Source: JAJFUI01 sp039698035 (lineage in GTDB: Bacteria > Planctomycetota > Planctomycetia > Pirellulales > Thermoguttaceae). From it: a stretch of 64,000 nt of DNA. The first letter of the stretch is position 1; every line of letters starts with the position of its first letter. The stretch spans positions 305,878 to 369,877 of the forward strand of contig JBDKSW010000014.1 in the NCBI GenBank assembly GCA_039698035.1, in the 5' to 3' direction. A model generated the notes under the pieces. It saw only the letters and a program-made list of their open reading frames with translations. It was not told where the DNA came from and ran no database searches. Below, one piece after another: positions 56,604 through 64,000 of the stretch. The translations under genes and the position numbers were made by a program.

Positions 56604-56677
56604 TGGGCGCACGCAGACTCGAACTGCAGACCTCGTCCTTATCAGGGACGCGCTCTAACCAACTGAGCTATGCGCCC
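56604..56677 (-). tRNA. tRNA-Ile (GAU)
   Basis: Perfect acceptor stem GGGCGCA/TGCGCCC, D arm GCTC...GAGC, anticodon stem CGTCC/GGACG with loop CTGATAA (anticodon GAT), T arm with TTCGAGT. CCA not encoded. Its 5' half is repeated at 58623-58661, so its 5' side borders the lower-G+C island. Confidence 0.96.
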
Positions 56678-57126
56678 GAAACGCACCACAAGTCTTTACT
56701 ATCCCTTGCTTTACACCACCTGCTTACGATGATTATCAGCCACCGCTGATTATCGATTGACGACGCCAATGTTGATTCTGACGCACGCCGAAGGTCCAAC
56801 GATTGCTCACAACCCCCAGGCGTGCCGCATTGAAACAAGCCCCATTTTAGCAACGCATCACGAATTGCCAAGTGGGACTGCTTTTCTCTGTCGAAAATCG
56901 CTGACGTTGTCTCATTGCGGCCACGCAGCGCAAATCGGTCAGACTATCCCCAACGGAATGTTCAAGTCATGTTGCTCACCCCGTGCCTCCGCGTCAAGAG
57001 TGGCAAGGCATTCTGCCAATGGCACAAAAAGAAATCTTGGAAGCACGAAGTGATGAGGTAGAATCGTTGCTATCTTGAGAGCGGACTTCGCTCGCGACGA
57101 AACAGACGTTTCTTTCTCGGGGTTTT
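56678..57126. other. Non-coding left part of the island
   Basis: 449 bp without a convincing gene. It holds an inverted repeat GATTATCAGC (56731-56740) / GCTGATTATC (56745-56754), one mismatch, and the promoter at 57037-57064. Confidence 0.5.
57037..57064 (+). promoter_or_regulatory. Promoter of the island genes
   Basis: TTGGAA, a 16-bp spacer and TAGAAT, ending 62 nt before the DUF488-type ATG. Confidence 0.55.
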
Positions 57127-57570
57127 ATGGAGGATGTCAGGCTATACACGATCGGCTTCGCCGGGAAGAATGCGGCGACGTTCTTTGGCATTTTAAGGGA
57201 CGCCTGCGTTGCACGAATACTGGATGTACGCTTGTTCACAACATCGCAACTTGCGGGGTATACGCGACAGCCAGACCTCGCGTTCTTTCTCCGGGAAATC
57301 GCTGGGATCAACTATCAGCATCGCCTGGACCTTGCCCCAACAAAAGAGATGTTGCAGGCATACAAAAAGGGGAATACCGACTGGTTGAGCTACGCAAAGC
57401 AGTACTGCGATCTTTTATCGGCACGACGGGTCGAGGACAAAATCCCCGCTGAGTTGCTCACTAGTGCATGTCTCTTGTGCAGCGAGTCTACTGCACACCA
57501 ATGCCACCGCCGGCTGGCCGCCGAGCATCTCCAGTCGAGGCTCGGCGGTATTCAAATCGTTCACTTGTAA
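57127..57570 (+). CDS. DUF488-family protein (island gene 1)
   Basis: 147 residues. RLYTIGFAGKNAATFFGIL at the N-terminus matches the IxTIGHS-like opening of DUF488, followed by LDVRLF (the DVR motif), and the C-terminal signature CLLCSESTAHQCHRRLAAEHL with the CHR. The family has been linked to biological conflict loci, but its biochemistry is not established. It precedes the DuOB-like gene by 152 bp on the same strand. Composition suggests transfer. Confidence 0.85.
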   Translation: MEDVRLYTIGFAGKNAATFFGILRDACVARILDVRLFTTSQLAGYTRQPDLAFFLREIAGINYQHRLDLAPTKEMLQAYKKGNTDWLSYAKQYCDLLSARRVEDKIPAELLTSACLLCSESTAHQCHRRLAAEHLQSRLGGIQIVHL

Positions 57571-57722
57571 GAATGGCCGCATAGCGATGACCGTGAGGAC
57601 GCTATGCGCCGACATAACAAGGCCACAGCATTGTCTTGAGGGGCGTTGTCGCCCACCCATCGTGTCACGGGTGGCTGTGCGCTTTGCCATCCTTTGCAAT
57701 ATGACTTCGATGGAGAAACGTG

Positions 57723-58469
57723 ATGGCGCGAATCGTCTGTCTGGCGGTTTCCAGAAAACACAGCCACTTCTGCGTTGCTGGCATCGACATGGAACGTCAC
57801 ACGTGGATTCGCCCTGTTTCCGACAGATGCGATGGGGCCATCCCAGAAGAGACAATGGCGATTCAGGGCGGCGAGAAGCCATCGTTGCTAGACATCTTGG
57901 AGGTTCCACTTGCGGGACAGCAGACGTTGGGGGAATACCAACCCGAAAACTGGCGGCTAAACGATATGCCTTGGAGAAAAATCGGCCAAGCCAGGGTTGA
58001 ATCCCTTTCGAAATATGCCAGCTTATCGAGAACCGTGCTTCACAACGACACGGACAGAATATCGCCCGATGAATTGATGGCCCTGCCAAGGGCGTGCCGA
58101 AGTTCACTGCAATTGATTGAATCCTCGAACGTCAGGTTTGCGCGCGACCCTAAGACTTCTCAGGCATGGCGAGCGGGTTTCACGGTTTTCGGACATGAAT
58201 ATGATTTGAGGGTCACCGATCCCGTGGCTGAGGAAACGTTGAACCAAGGCAAAGAGATCCCTTCAGAGTGTTTTCTGGCAGTCAGTCTCACGGAACCGTG
58301 GCGGTCTTCTTCAGACACGGAGCCTTATTGTTACAAGTTGGTCGCCGGTGTTATCCAGCGAACCAATTCCATCGTTAGGAGTTCCTTGGAAAGCTCAACG
58401 CGGCCAATTGCACTGGCCGAATTCCTTTCCGCGATTCTCGTCGAGGAAACACCGCTCTGCATCAGATAG
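57723..58469 (+). CDS. Dual-OB (DuOB)-like domain protein (island gene 2)
   Basis: 248 residues. ARIVCLAVSRKHSHFCVAGID and TWIRPVSDRCDGAIPEE, then LLDILEVPLAGQ and YQPENWRLND, a pattern I associate with proteins annotated as dual-OB-domain. The match is from memory of the family pattern, not a search. It may bind nucleic acid or nucleotides. The ATG at 57723 has GGAG 7 nt upstream; a GTG lies directly before it. Pairing with DUF488 in one island suggests the two work together. Confidence 0.75.
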   Translation: MARIVCLAVSRKHSHFCVAGIDMERHTWIRPVSDRCDGAIPEETMAIQGGEKPSLLDILEVPLAGQQTLGEYQPENWRLNDMPWRKIGQARVESLSKYASLSRTVLHNDTDRISPDELMALPRACRSSLQLIESSNVRFARDPKTSQAWRAGFTVFGHEYDLRVTDPVAEETLNQGKEIPSECFLAVSLTEPWRSSSDTEPYCYKLVAGVIQRTNSIVRSSLESSTRPIALAEFLSAILVEETPLCIR

Positions 58470-58622
58470 GCAAACGGGCGACAGTGACACCCATTTACGC
58501 CCACAGGGGGCATTCCGGAGGTTAACGGAAAGCGGCAACGAAGGCGTCGAGGCGCCTAAACGGCAAGAGATTGTCGCAATTCTCCGTGACATCCGCAACT
58601 TTTCAAGATCGCGACTCACGGG

Positions 58623-58661
58623 TTATCAGGGACGCGCTCCAACCAACTGAGCTATACGCCC
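58623..58661 (-). pseudogene. Truncated tRNA-Ile 5' half
   Basis: 39 nt matching tRNA-Ile(GAU) from position 1 to the end of the anticodon loop with 2 differences, then unrelated sequence. A good promoter (TTGGCA-16-TAGAAT on the minus strand, about 27 nt before its 5' end) lies in the right flank, so this is probably the original tRNA 5' end, split by the insertion. Confidence 0.85.
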
Positions 58662-58853
58662 ATGACCGATCAACGTTCACTGCCAATTCTACCACAACTT
58701 CCGGGACTGCCAAGCGGTACCGACGCCGCTAGGCGGAAGAAAAGCGACCCGACGTTCTCGGGCCAACAGGCCAGCCTGCACCGCGTGTCGCTCGCGTGAC
58801 GCTTGCCCAACGACCGGGGATGTTGTCGGGAAGCGCGTTCCCAAAGCGTCTGC

Positions 58854-59690
58854 CTAATCGGGCGTCACGGCCACCAGTTCGCGGCAAACCGCCTCGAAGT
58901 GCCCGGCACCAAGCGTCTGCTGCTCCTCGGCATAGCCAATCAGCAAGGCCAAGTCACACAGACGATTGATTTGCCTGGCGATGCCGTGCGTCAACTCCTG
59001 GAGCGTCGGAACGGCGTCCGGTTCGACAATCGACCGCTGGGCGCCCGCCGCCCGCAATCGGTGCTCGACATAGCTCTCCGTCTCCGACTCGCCAAAAGGG
59101 CGCAGCAGGCACTTCACGGCGAGACGCTCTTCCCACTGGGGCATCCGATTGATCGTCGGCAAGATCGACGGTTGACCGATCAGCAACAGCGTCAGGGCGG
59201 GCGTGCCACTCGGCTCGAAGTTCAACAGCAACCGCAACGCCTCGAAGGTTTCCGGATCGTGGACGAGTTGGACCTCGTCGATGGCCACGACGGCGTGGCG
59301 CCCCTTTTCGGTGTTTGCCGCCAAGGAACGTTCGATGCGGCGAACGCTCTGCTGAACATCGTGAGCTTGCGGTTGATTGCCAGCGCGGTCGGTCGGCTGA
59401 CCGTCGAGTTCCTCGGCCAGATAGGTCAGCAACTCGGCCGTCGACATTTGCGGGAACACCAGATGCACAAACGGAGCGAACCGCCCGTCAATCGCCGTGC
59501 GGAGCATGGTCGTTAGCATCGTCTTGCCGGCGCCGGACGGACCGGCCAGCAGGGCGGCGCCGCGTCGGTTCTCGACCGCATAGCGGAGCTTCAACAGGGC
59601 CGCTTGGTGCGACTGGCCGGGATAGTAGAATCGCGGATCAGCCGCGTTCTCGAACGGCTTCTGCTTCAGTCGCCAGTAGGATTCGTACAT
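58854..59690 (-). CDS. ExeA/PEP-CTERM-locus-type AAA ATPase
   Basis: 278 residues. N-terminal YWRLKQKPFENAADPRFYYPG is typical of ExeA/GspA-like ATPases. Walker A GPSGAGKT (about 50-57), Walker B VVAIDEVQLV. Close in pattern to the putative secretion ATPase found in exosortase/exopolysaccharide loci. Its start overlaps the end of the kinase-like gene by 25 bp, so it is the third gene of that operon. Confidence 0.85.
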   Translation of the reverse strand: MYESYWRLKQKPFENAADPRFYYPGQSHQAALLKLRYAVENRRGAALLAGPSGAGKTMLTTMLRTAIDGRFAPFVHLVFPQMSTAELLTYLAEELDGQPTDRAGNQPQAHDVQQSVRRIERSLAANTEKGRHAVVAIDEVQLVHDPETFEALRLLLNFEPSGTPALTLLLIGQPSILPTINRMPQWEERLAVKCLLRPFGESETESYVEHRLRAAGAQRSIVEPDAVPTLQELTHGIARQINRLCDLALLIGYAEEQQTLGAGHFEAVCRELVAVTPD

Positions 59691-61147
59691 GGTTCGTCCG
59701 TCCTGGAGAAGTTTTCGATCAGTCCGGCCAAAGGCATTCCGGCCGCGCTCAGACGACGCTGGACTTCGGACAACTGCTCGTCCGACGTCATGCGTCGATT
59801 GCAGACCAGCAGCAACGAGTCGATGTCCGAGGCGGTTGCCCAGGCTGGCATGCCGGCGGCCCAGTCGACGCTCTCTAGCGGCCCCAGGTCGATCAAGACC
59901 ACTTCATAATGGTAGCGAAGCCGTTCGAGGCAGGCGGCCAGTCGTGGCCAGTCGAGCGTCTCACGACCGTTCCTCGCTGGCGACTCGCACAGCGGCAAGA
60001 CGGCCAAGCCGCTCGCGGTCGATTCAATCATCGCGCGATCTAGCCCGCTGCCGTCGGCGTCGCAACCGTCATCCCAGCCGGTTTGCGCTTGGATTCCCAA
60101 TCGCTTGGCAAGCCGGGGACGTCGAATATCGGCGTCAACCAGCACGGTCTTGATGCCGCGCTCGGCCAACTGCGACGCGGCGCAGAGCAAAAGCGTCGTG
60201 GCCCCTTCGCCTCGTCGGCAACCGGCCAAGGCCAGCACCTTTTGCCCTCGCTCGCCGGCCGCCAACAGGGCGTCGCACAGGCGGCCCCACTCGTCGCCCG
60301 CCCGCGACATCAACCGTCGGCAGATCCTTGGCCACGTGAACCGATCCACTTGCCAAGCCGGTCTGAAGTCGGTCTGCGGGGCCACGCGGAGCGGCGGATG
60401 CGCCACCGGCGCCGGGGCGCTCGGGGCGCCGTATTCGGAGCTTGGGGCCTGAAAATCGCGATTGGAGATCGAGAGCTCGGGGCTCGCGGTTCGGGCCTCG
60501 ATCCGTGAGGTTTGAATCTCCGGCTCTGGGGCACGGCTCAAGGTTCGGGAGTCATGGTCCAATTCACGGCTCGGGAATCGGGGCTCAGCCTGTGGGATCG
60601 AGGGCGCTGGGCTCGTTGCGCGGTACTCAGGTTGCTGGATTGGCAATTCGATGGCCGTTGCCCACTGCGAGACTCCCTGGTCCCAGGGACCGACGCCGAC
60701 GACACACTGTTGGTCGCCCAGGGCCCATCGCTGATCGATCGGGATGGCCGAAACTTCGCCCAGCGCTCGCGACGGAGCTGCCTCGGCGCGAAGCGGGACG
60801 GTCGCTGGCATTGCGACCGGTGGCCTCGCCGATTCGATGGCGATCGTTTCAGGCCGATCATCGCTTGGCTTTTCGTCGCTGGCGGAGACGCTTGGCCCAG
60901 AGGGCGTCTTTTCGAGCGCCGCCAACACGCCGCTAAAAACGTCGGAAAGCGACAACGCCGGCGCAGGCTCCGGCTGCCTGGTCAGTTCTGCGATGGTCGC
61001 CGGCTTGAACCGTTGAGGCGTCTCTCGCCGCGTCTCGGCCGCTCGCGAAACGTTCTGCGCGGCCGCCGGTGGCGCCGGGGGGACCGCAACGGTCCCGCCG
61101 CCCTGTTGTTGGAACGCCCTAATCAATGCCTGATCCAGAGAGGTCAT
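59666..61147 (-). CDS. Tyrosine-kinase-like (CpsD/BY-kinase type) ATPase with altered Walker A
   Basis: 493 residues. A long Pro/Ser-rich low-complexity N-terminal half (about 1-280) is followed by a P-loop domain. Walker A is GCRRGEGATTLLL, lacking the Lys of the GEGKST motif; Walker A' is VLVDADIRRPRLAK and the later DLGPLES. Exopolysaccharide tyrosine autokinases have this order. No Tyr cluster is at the C-terminus, so kinase activity is doubtful. ATG 61147 has GAGG upstream; ATG 61168 forms ATGA overlap with the previous stop and is the alternative. Confidence 0.8.
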   Translation of the reverse strand: MTSLDQALIRAFQQQGGGTVAVPPAPPAAAQNVSRAAETRRETPQRFKPATIAELTRQPEPAPALSLSDVFSGVLAALEKTPSGPSVSASDEKPSDDRPETIAIESARPPVAMPATVPLRAEAAPSRALGEVSAIPIDQRWALGDQQCVVGVGPWDQGVSQWATAIELPIQQPEYRATSPAPSIPQAEPRFPSRELDHDSRTLSRAPEPEIQTSRIEARTASPELSISNRDFQAPSSEYGAPSAPAPVAHPPLRVAPQTDFRPAWQVDRFTWPRICRRLMSRAGDEWGRLCDALLAAGERGQKVLALAGCRRGEGATTLLLCAASQLAERGIKTVLVDADIRRPRLAKRLGIQAQTGWDDGCDADGSGLDRAMIESTASGLAVLPLCESPARNGRETLDWPRLAACLERLRYHYEVVLIDLGPLESVDWAAGMPAWATASDIDSLLLVCNRRMTSDEQLSEVQRRLSAAGMPLAGLIENFSRTDEPCTNPTGD

Positions 61148-61164
61148 GTTGATCCTCGTCGCGG

Positions 61165-61737
61165 TCATAGAGGCTTGTCGGAACGGGGCCAAGCCGATGC
61201 CTTCGAGCTGTCGCTCCGAACGTCCGCTTCGTACTCGGTGGGACGCACGGTCATCGGCTGGTTGGATGCCGCCTTGGGGAATTCGCCCCTGGCACGGTTG
61301 TCGCTGGCGACAGCATGGGCCGGATCGGGCCAGCGCGACGACGCGAGCGGCGGGACCAGTTTTTGGGCCGTGGCCGTCTCGGCAGTCGGTGGCACGGTCG
61401 CTGGCGGCTGCGACGGCCGCGGCGTGGCCGGAACGATGGTCGCCGGCCGAGAGGCCGCCACGGTCGGCGCAGACTTCGGACTCGCCGCCGGTGTCGGGCA
61501 CCAAGCCGAAGGCGGCCCAGCCGGCTTGCTGCCGCGGCCAAAAAAGACGGGAGCGGCCGCAATGGCCAGCAACACCAACGTCAAGCCAGCAAGCAACTTA
61601 AATGCTACGGCCTGGCTGACCAATCGCCCGAGCGACGATGGCTGGCCCACCTCGACCGCATCGTCCTTTCGCGTTCTCGCTCCAGCGACGTTCACGTCAG
61701 GAAACGACGCGACAATTCTGATCCCTAGTCGGTCCAT
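61165..61737 (-). CDS. Single-pass membrane protein, first gene of the EPS-type operon
   Basis: 190 residues. N-terminal cytoplasmic part, one membrane helix (LLAGLTLVLLAIAAAPVFF, about 48-67) and a Pro/Ala/Ser/Thr-rich extracellular or periplasmic tail. Not recognised. Stop codon overlaps an ATG of the next gene (ATGA). May anchor the ATPases to the membrane. Confidence 0.65.
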   Translation of the reverse strand: MDRLGIRIVASFPDVNVAGARTRKDDAVEVGQPSSLGRLVSQAVAFKLLAGLTLVLLAIAAAPVFFGRGSKPAGPPSAWCPTPAASPKSAPTVAASRPATIVPATPRPSQPPATVPPTAETATAQKLVPPLASSRWPDPAHAVASDNRARGEFPKAASNQPMTVRPTEYEADVRSDSSKASAWPRSDKPL

Positions 61738-62124
61738 TTTCGTTGTCCCGTTTCTCGGGGCCCGTGGCAGCGGCGCGCAAGCTGACCGCCCATTGGCCTT
61801 CTCGAAAACAGGTATCGGTTCCGAATGTGACGATCTTGAGCATTAGTGAGAATTGGTAAAATGCGAATAATGCGCGAATGGTCCACGAGTTTGGCGACGA
61901 CCGAAGCCGTCTGCAGGGCCACAAGGCCTCCCTGGACGCGCGATGCACGTCGCACCGGACCGCCCATGAATTCGAGCAAACCCCCTCGCTTCGGGTAATC
62001 GCGACAGCGTTTGACCACCCACGGCATCGTCCTTATACTGGACCAAACGGCTTGGTTCGGGCAGGTTGTCCGGCGGCCGGACGGCCTGCGCGGACGCGCG
62101 GGCCAAGCTTTGACGGAGAAAGCC
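61738..62124. other. Divergent promoter region of thiC and the EPS-type operon
   Basis: 387 bp. Contains the thiC promoter (62011-62039). A TPP riboswitch was looked for and not found (no CTGAGA or the GCCAGCG element). Confidence 0.5.
62011..62039 (+). promoter_or_regulatory. Promoter of thiC
   Basis: TTGACC (62011-62016), 17-bp spacer, TATACT (62034-62039), about 86 nt before the thiC ATG. Confidence 0.68.
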
Positions 62125-63426
62125 ATGACTCAGATCGAGTGTGCGAGGGCGGGAAACGTTACGGCGGAGGTCGAAGCGGTCGCCCGCAACGAACAGCTTG
62201 ATCCCGAGTTGGTCCGCCAGGAAGTCGCCCGGGGGCGGATGGTCATTCCGGCCAACAAGGTCCACCTGTCGAAAGGGCTCTGCCCGATCGGGATTGGCAT
62301 CGCCGCACGCACGAAGATCAACGCGAACATCGGCAAGTCGGCCGTTTCGAGCGACTCGGCCTGCGAATTAGAGAAGCTGATCGTAGCCGTCGGCCACGGG
62401 TCCGATACGGTGATGGACCTATCGACTGGCCCCGACATCGACGCCGTGCGAAGCCGGATCATCGCCGCCAGCAAGGTGCCGGTTGGCACGGTGCCGATCT
62501 ACCAGGTGGCCGAGCAGCTTGAGGACATCGCCGACATGCAGCCGCGTCATTTTCTCGACGCCATCGCCCAGCAGGCGGCCCAGGGCGTCGATTACATGAC
62601 GATCCACGCCGGGTTGCTCCGCGAGCATTTGCCGCTGGCCAATCGCCGTGTGACGGGCATCGTCAGCCGTGGCGGATCGTTGGTGGCCAAGTGGATGACG
62701 GTTCACGGCCAAGAGAACCCGTTCTACACGCACTTCGACGCGCTTTGCGATATCATGCGCGAGTACGACGTCACCTGGAGTCTCGGCGACGGGCTGCGCC
62801 CCGGTTCGTTGGCCGACGCTAGCGACGACGCCCAGTTCGCCGAGCTGAAGGTGATGGGCGAGTTGGGACGCCGCGCCCGCGAGCGAGGCTGCCAAGTGAT
62901 GATCGAGGGCCCCGGCCACGTGCCGATGGACCAGATCGAACGGAACATCCAGTTGCAGCAGCAATGGTGCGACGAGGCGCCGTTCTATGTGCTCGGTCCC
63001 ATCGTGACCGACATCGCACCCGGCTACGACCACATCACCAGCGCGATCGGCGCGGCGATGGCGGCCTGGTACGGCGCGGCCATGCTCTGCTATGTGACGC
63101 CGAAGGAACACCTTGGGCTGCCCAACCTCGACGACGTGCGTCAGGGGGTGATTGCGTACAAGATTGCCGCGCATGCGGCCGATGTGGCGCGTCATCGCGT
63201 CGGCGCGCGTTCTCGGGACGACGCCATGAGCCGGGCCCGGTTCGCCTTCGACTGGCCCGAGCAGTTCCGATTATCGCTCGATCCCGAAACGGCGCAACGG
63301 ATGCACGACGCATCACTGCCTGGCGACGAGCACAAGAAGTCGCACTATTGCAGCATGTGCGGTCCCAAGTTCTGCTCGATGAAGACGTCCAGCGACCTGC
63401 GCAACATGGCCGAAAAGGCCGTTTAG
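62125..63426 (+). CDS. thiC: Phosphomethylpyrimidine synthase
   Basis: 433 residues. Radical-SAM enzyme making HMP-P from AIR for thiamine. Signatures: VIPANKVHLSKGLCPIGIG, SDTVMDLSTG, VDYMTIHAGLLREHLP, MIEGPGHVPMDQIE and the cluster motif CSMCGPKFC near the end. The ATG at 62125 has GGAGAA upstream; an in-frame TTG at 62011 coincides with the promoter and is rejected. Confidence 0.96.
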   Translation: MTQIECARAGNVTAEVEAVARNEQLDPELVRQEVARGRMVIPANKVHLSKGLCPIGIGIAARTKINANIGKSAVSSDSACELEKLIVAVGHGSDTVMDLSTGPDIDAVRSRIIAASKVPVGTVPIYQVAEQLEDIADMQPRHFLDAIAQQAAQGVDYMTIHAGLLREHLPLANRRVTGIVSRGGSLVAKWMTVHGQENPFYTHFDALCDIMREYDVTWSLGDGLRPGSLADASDDAQFAELKVMGELGRRARERGCQVMIEGPGHVPMDQIERNIQLQQQWCDEAPFYVLGPIVTDIAPGYDHITSAIGAAMAAWYGAAMLCYVTPKEHLGLPNLDDVRQGVIAYKIAAHAADVARHRVGARSRDDAMSRARFAFDWPEQFRLSLDPETAQRMHDASLPGDEHKKSHYCSMCGPKFCSMKTSSDLRNMAEKAV

Positions 63427-63439
63427 CGCGGTTCGCCTC

Positions 63440-64000
63440 CTAGCGCCGACAGCAATCGGCCGAGCACTCGTCGGGCCAGGGACCGAGCGTGCCAAGCGCC
63501 TGGCGCGGCCGCGTCGGATCGAACCGCTCTTCGACCAACTCGCGGATCATGGCGACCAACCGCGGATGGCTGCCGACGGCCGCCGCTCGCACCATATTGA
63601 TCCCGAACCGCTGGCACAGCCCGGCTGTCTCGATGTCCAGGTCGTAAACCAGCTCCATGCACTCGGAGAGGAAGCCGATCGGAGCCAGAACGACGTCCGT
63701 CACACCGTTCGACTCTCGCAGACCCTGAAGATGCGTTCCGATGTCCGGCTCGAGCCAAGCCTGCGAAGGTCGCCCGCTGCGACTTTGAAAAACCAAGTCC
63801 CACGGCCGACCACCCAGGCGATCCGCCACCAGCCGGCACGCTTCACGAAGCTGCGCGGTGTACGGGGCGTGTTCGGCCATCGCCGTCGGAATGCCATGGG
63901 CCGTGAAAACCAGTCGGGCCGCCTCGCGTCGTTCGAGCGGAAGCTTCGCCACCGCCGCCTCGACCCGATCGGCCGCGGCCTCGATGAAGCCGGGATGGTT
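63440..64000 (-). CDS. hemH: Ferrochelatase, 5' part outside the window
   Basis: 187 codons visible; the N-terminal part lies beyond the right edge. The catalytic His is in FTAHGIP; the Glu-containing FLSECMELVYDLDIE matches the metal-site helix. The C-terminal ECSADCC cysteines may hold an iron-sulfur cluster, as in several bacterial ferrochelatases. Inserts Fe into a porphyrin, last or near-last step of haem synthesis. Confidence 0.93.
   Translation of the reverse strand, partial: NHPGFIEAAADRVEAAVAKLPLERREAARLVFTAHGIPTAMAEHAPYTAQLREACRLVADRLGGRPWDLVFQSRSGRPSQAWLEPDIGTHLQGLRESNGVTDVVLAPIGFLSECMELVYDLDIETAGLCQRFGINMVRAAAVGSHPRLVAMIRELVEERFDPTRPRQALGTLGPWPDECSADCCRR

Larger units (their letters stand above)
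56639..58661. mobile_element. Small tRNA-Ile-flanked genomic island
   Basis: A 39-bp direct repeat (56639-56677 and 58623-58661, 37 of 39 identical) consists of the tRNA-Ile 5' half up to the anticodon loop. Between the copies G+C is visibly lower than in the flanks, and only two cargo genes are found (DUF488-type and DuOB-like). This is the pattern of site-specific insertion in an anticodon loop, with the element supplying a new 5' half. No integrase is present, so it is a remnant or moves with help in trans. Confidence 0.6.

Noticed and set aside
61840..62124. TPP riboswitch before thiC
   Set aside because: The conserved CTGAGA and GCCAGCG elements are absent; only a sigma-70 promoter is seen.

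Overview
The window looks like a chromosomal segment from a high-G+C, Gram-negative planctomycete, probably of the Pirellula/Lacipirellula type. This is inference from gene content. Supporting points are a DUF1080 protein, a Tat-exported sugar-phosphate-isomerase-like protein, a PEP-CTERM protease, an ExeA-like ATPase beside a tyrosine-kinase-like ATPase, a lysine/alanine-rich basic protein and many small lineage-type hypotheticals. Lipid A synthesis (lpxB) and a large OstA/LptA-like protein indicate an LPS-bearing outer membrane.

Layout. 1-6.8 kb: OstA-like protein, hpt, a GT4 glycosyltransferase, then a well-formed cyclic-di-GMP-I riboswitch in front of a TadG-like von Willebrand protein. 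7.3-11.1 kb (minus): the fatty-acid operon rpmF-fabD-fabG-acpP-fabF. 11.4-17.6 kb: DUF1080 protein, GT39 glycosyltransferase, a basic (AKKAP)n protein with a Cys4 tail, a site-2-type protease, lpxB and a fructokinase-like gene. 17.6-25.8 kb: dnaE2 carrying an in-frame REP-like palindrome, a PEP-CTERM protease, tRNA-Ser(CGA), an ACT-malic enzyme, a TPR protein and a PRC-barrel protein. 26-39 kb: xerC/D, an HD/OB nuclease-like protein, then a long minus-strand run dus, zwf, SDR, gnd, a membrane hypothetical, dinD, a HAD phosphatase, PPi-type pfk and others. 39.1-39.7 kb: rpmB-gatC. 39.7-49.1 kb (minus): a compact flagellar export/basal-body operon (histidine-kinase-like ATPase, fliF-G-H-I-J-N-O-P-Q-R-flhB). 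49.5-54 kb: a RHH protein, a REC-GGDEF-CBS diguanylate cyclase and small hypotheticals. 54-56.3 kb: carA and hypE. 56.6-58.7 kb: a small lower-G+C island between a complete tRNA-Ile(GAU) and a 39-nt copy of its 5' half. 58.9-61.7 kb: a three-gene exopolysaccharide-type set. 62.1-64 kb: thiC and the 3' part of hemH.

How the parts connect. A diguanylate cyclase with an intact GGEEF and a product-inhibition RxxD, a c-di-GMP riboswitch on a pilus-type surface gene, flagellar genes and exopolysaccharide-type ATPases lie in one neighbourhood, consistent with a motile/attached switch. zwf, gnd, the SDR and PPi-type phosphofructokinase form a central sugar block. The most notable accessory unit is the tRNA-Ile island. 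It encodes only a DUF488-family protein and a protein resembling dual-OB (DuOB) proteins, has its own promoter and no integrase, and is a candidate two-gene conflict/stress system. A second unusual layer is a short palindrome GCAGGTTGNCAACCTGC that recurs in genes in a fixed reading frame, encoding an Ala-Gly-Cys(-Gln) motif each time.
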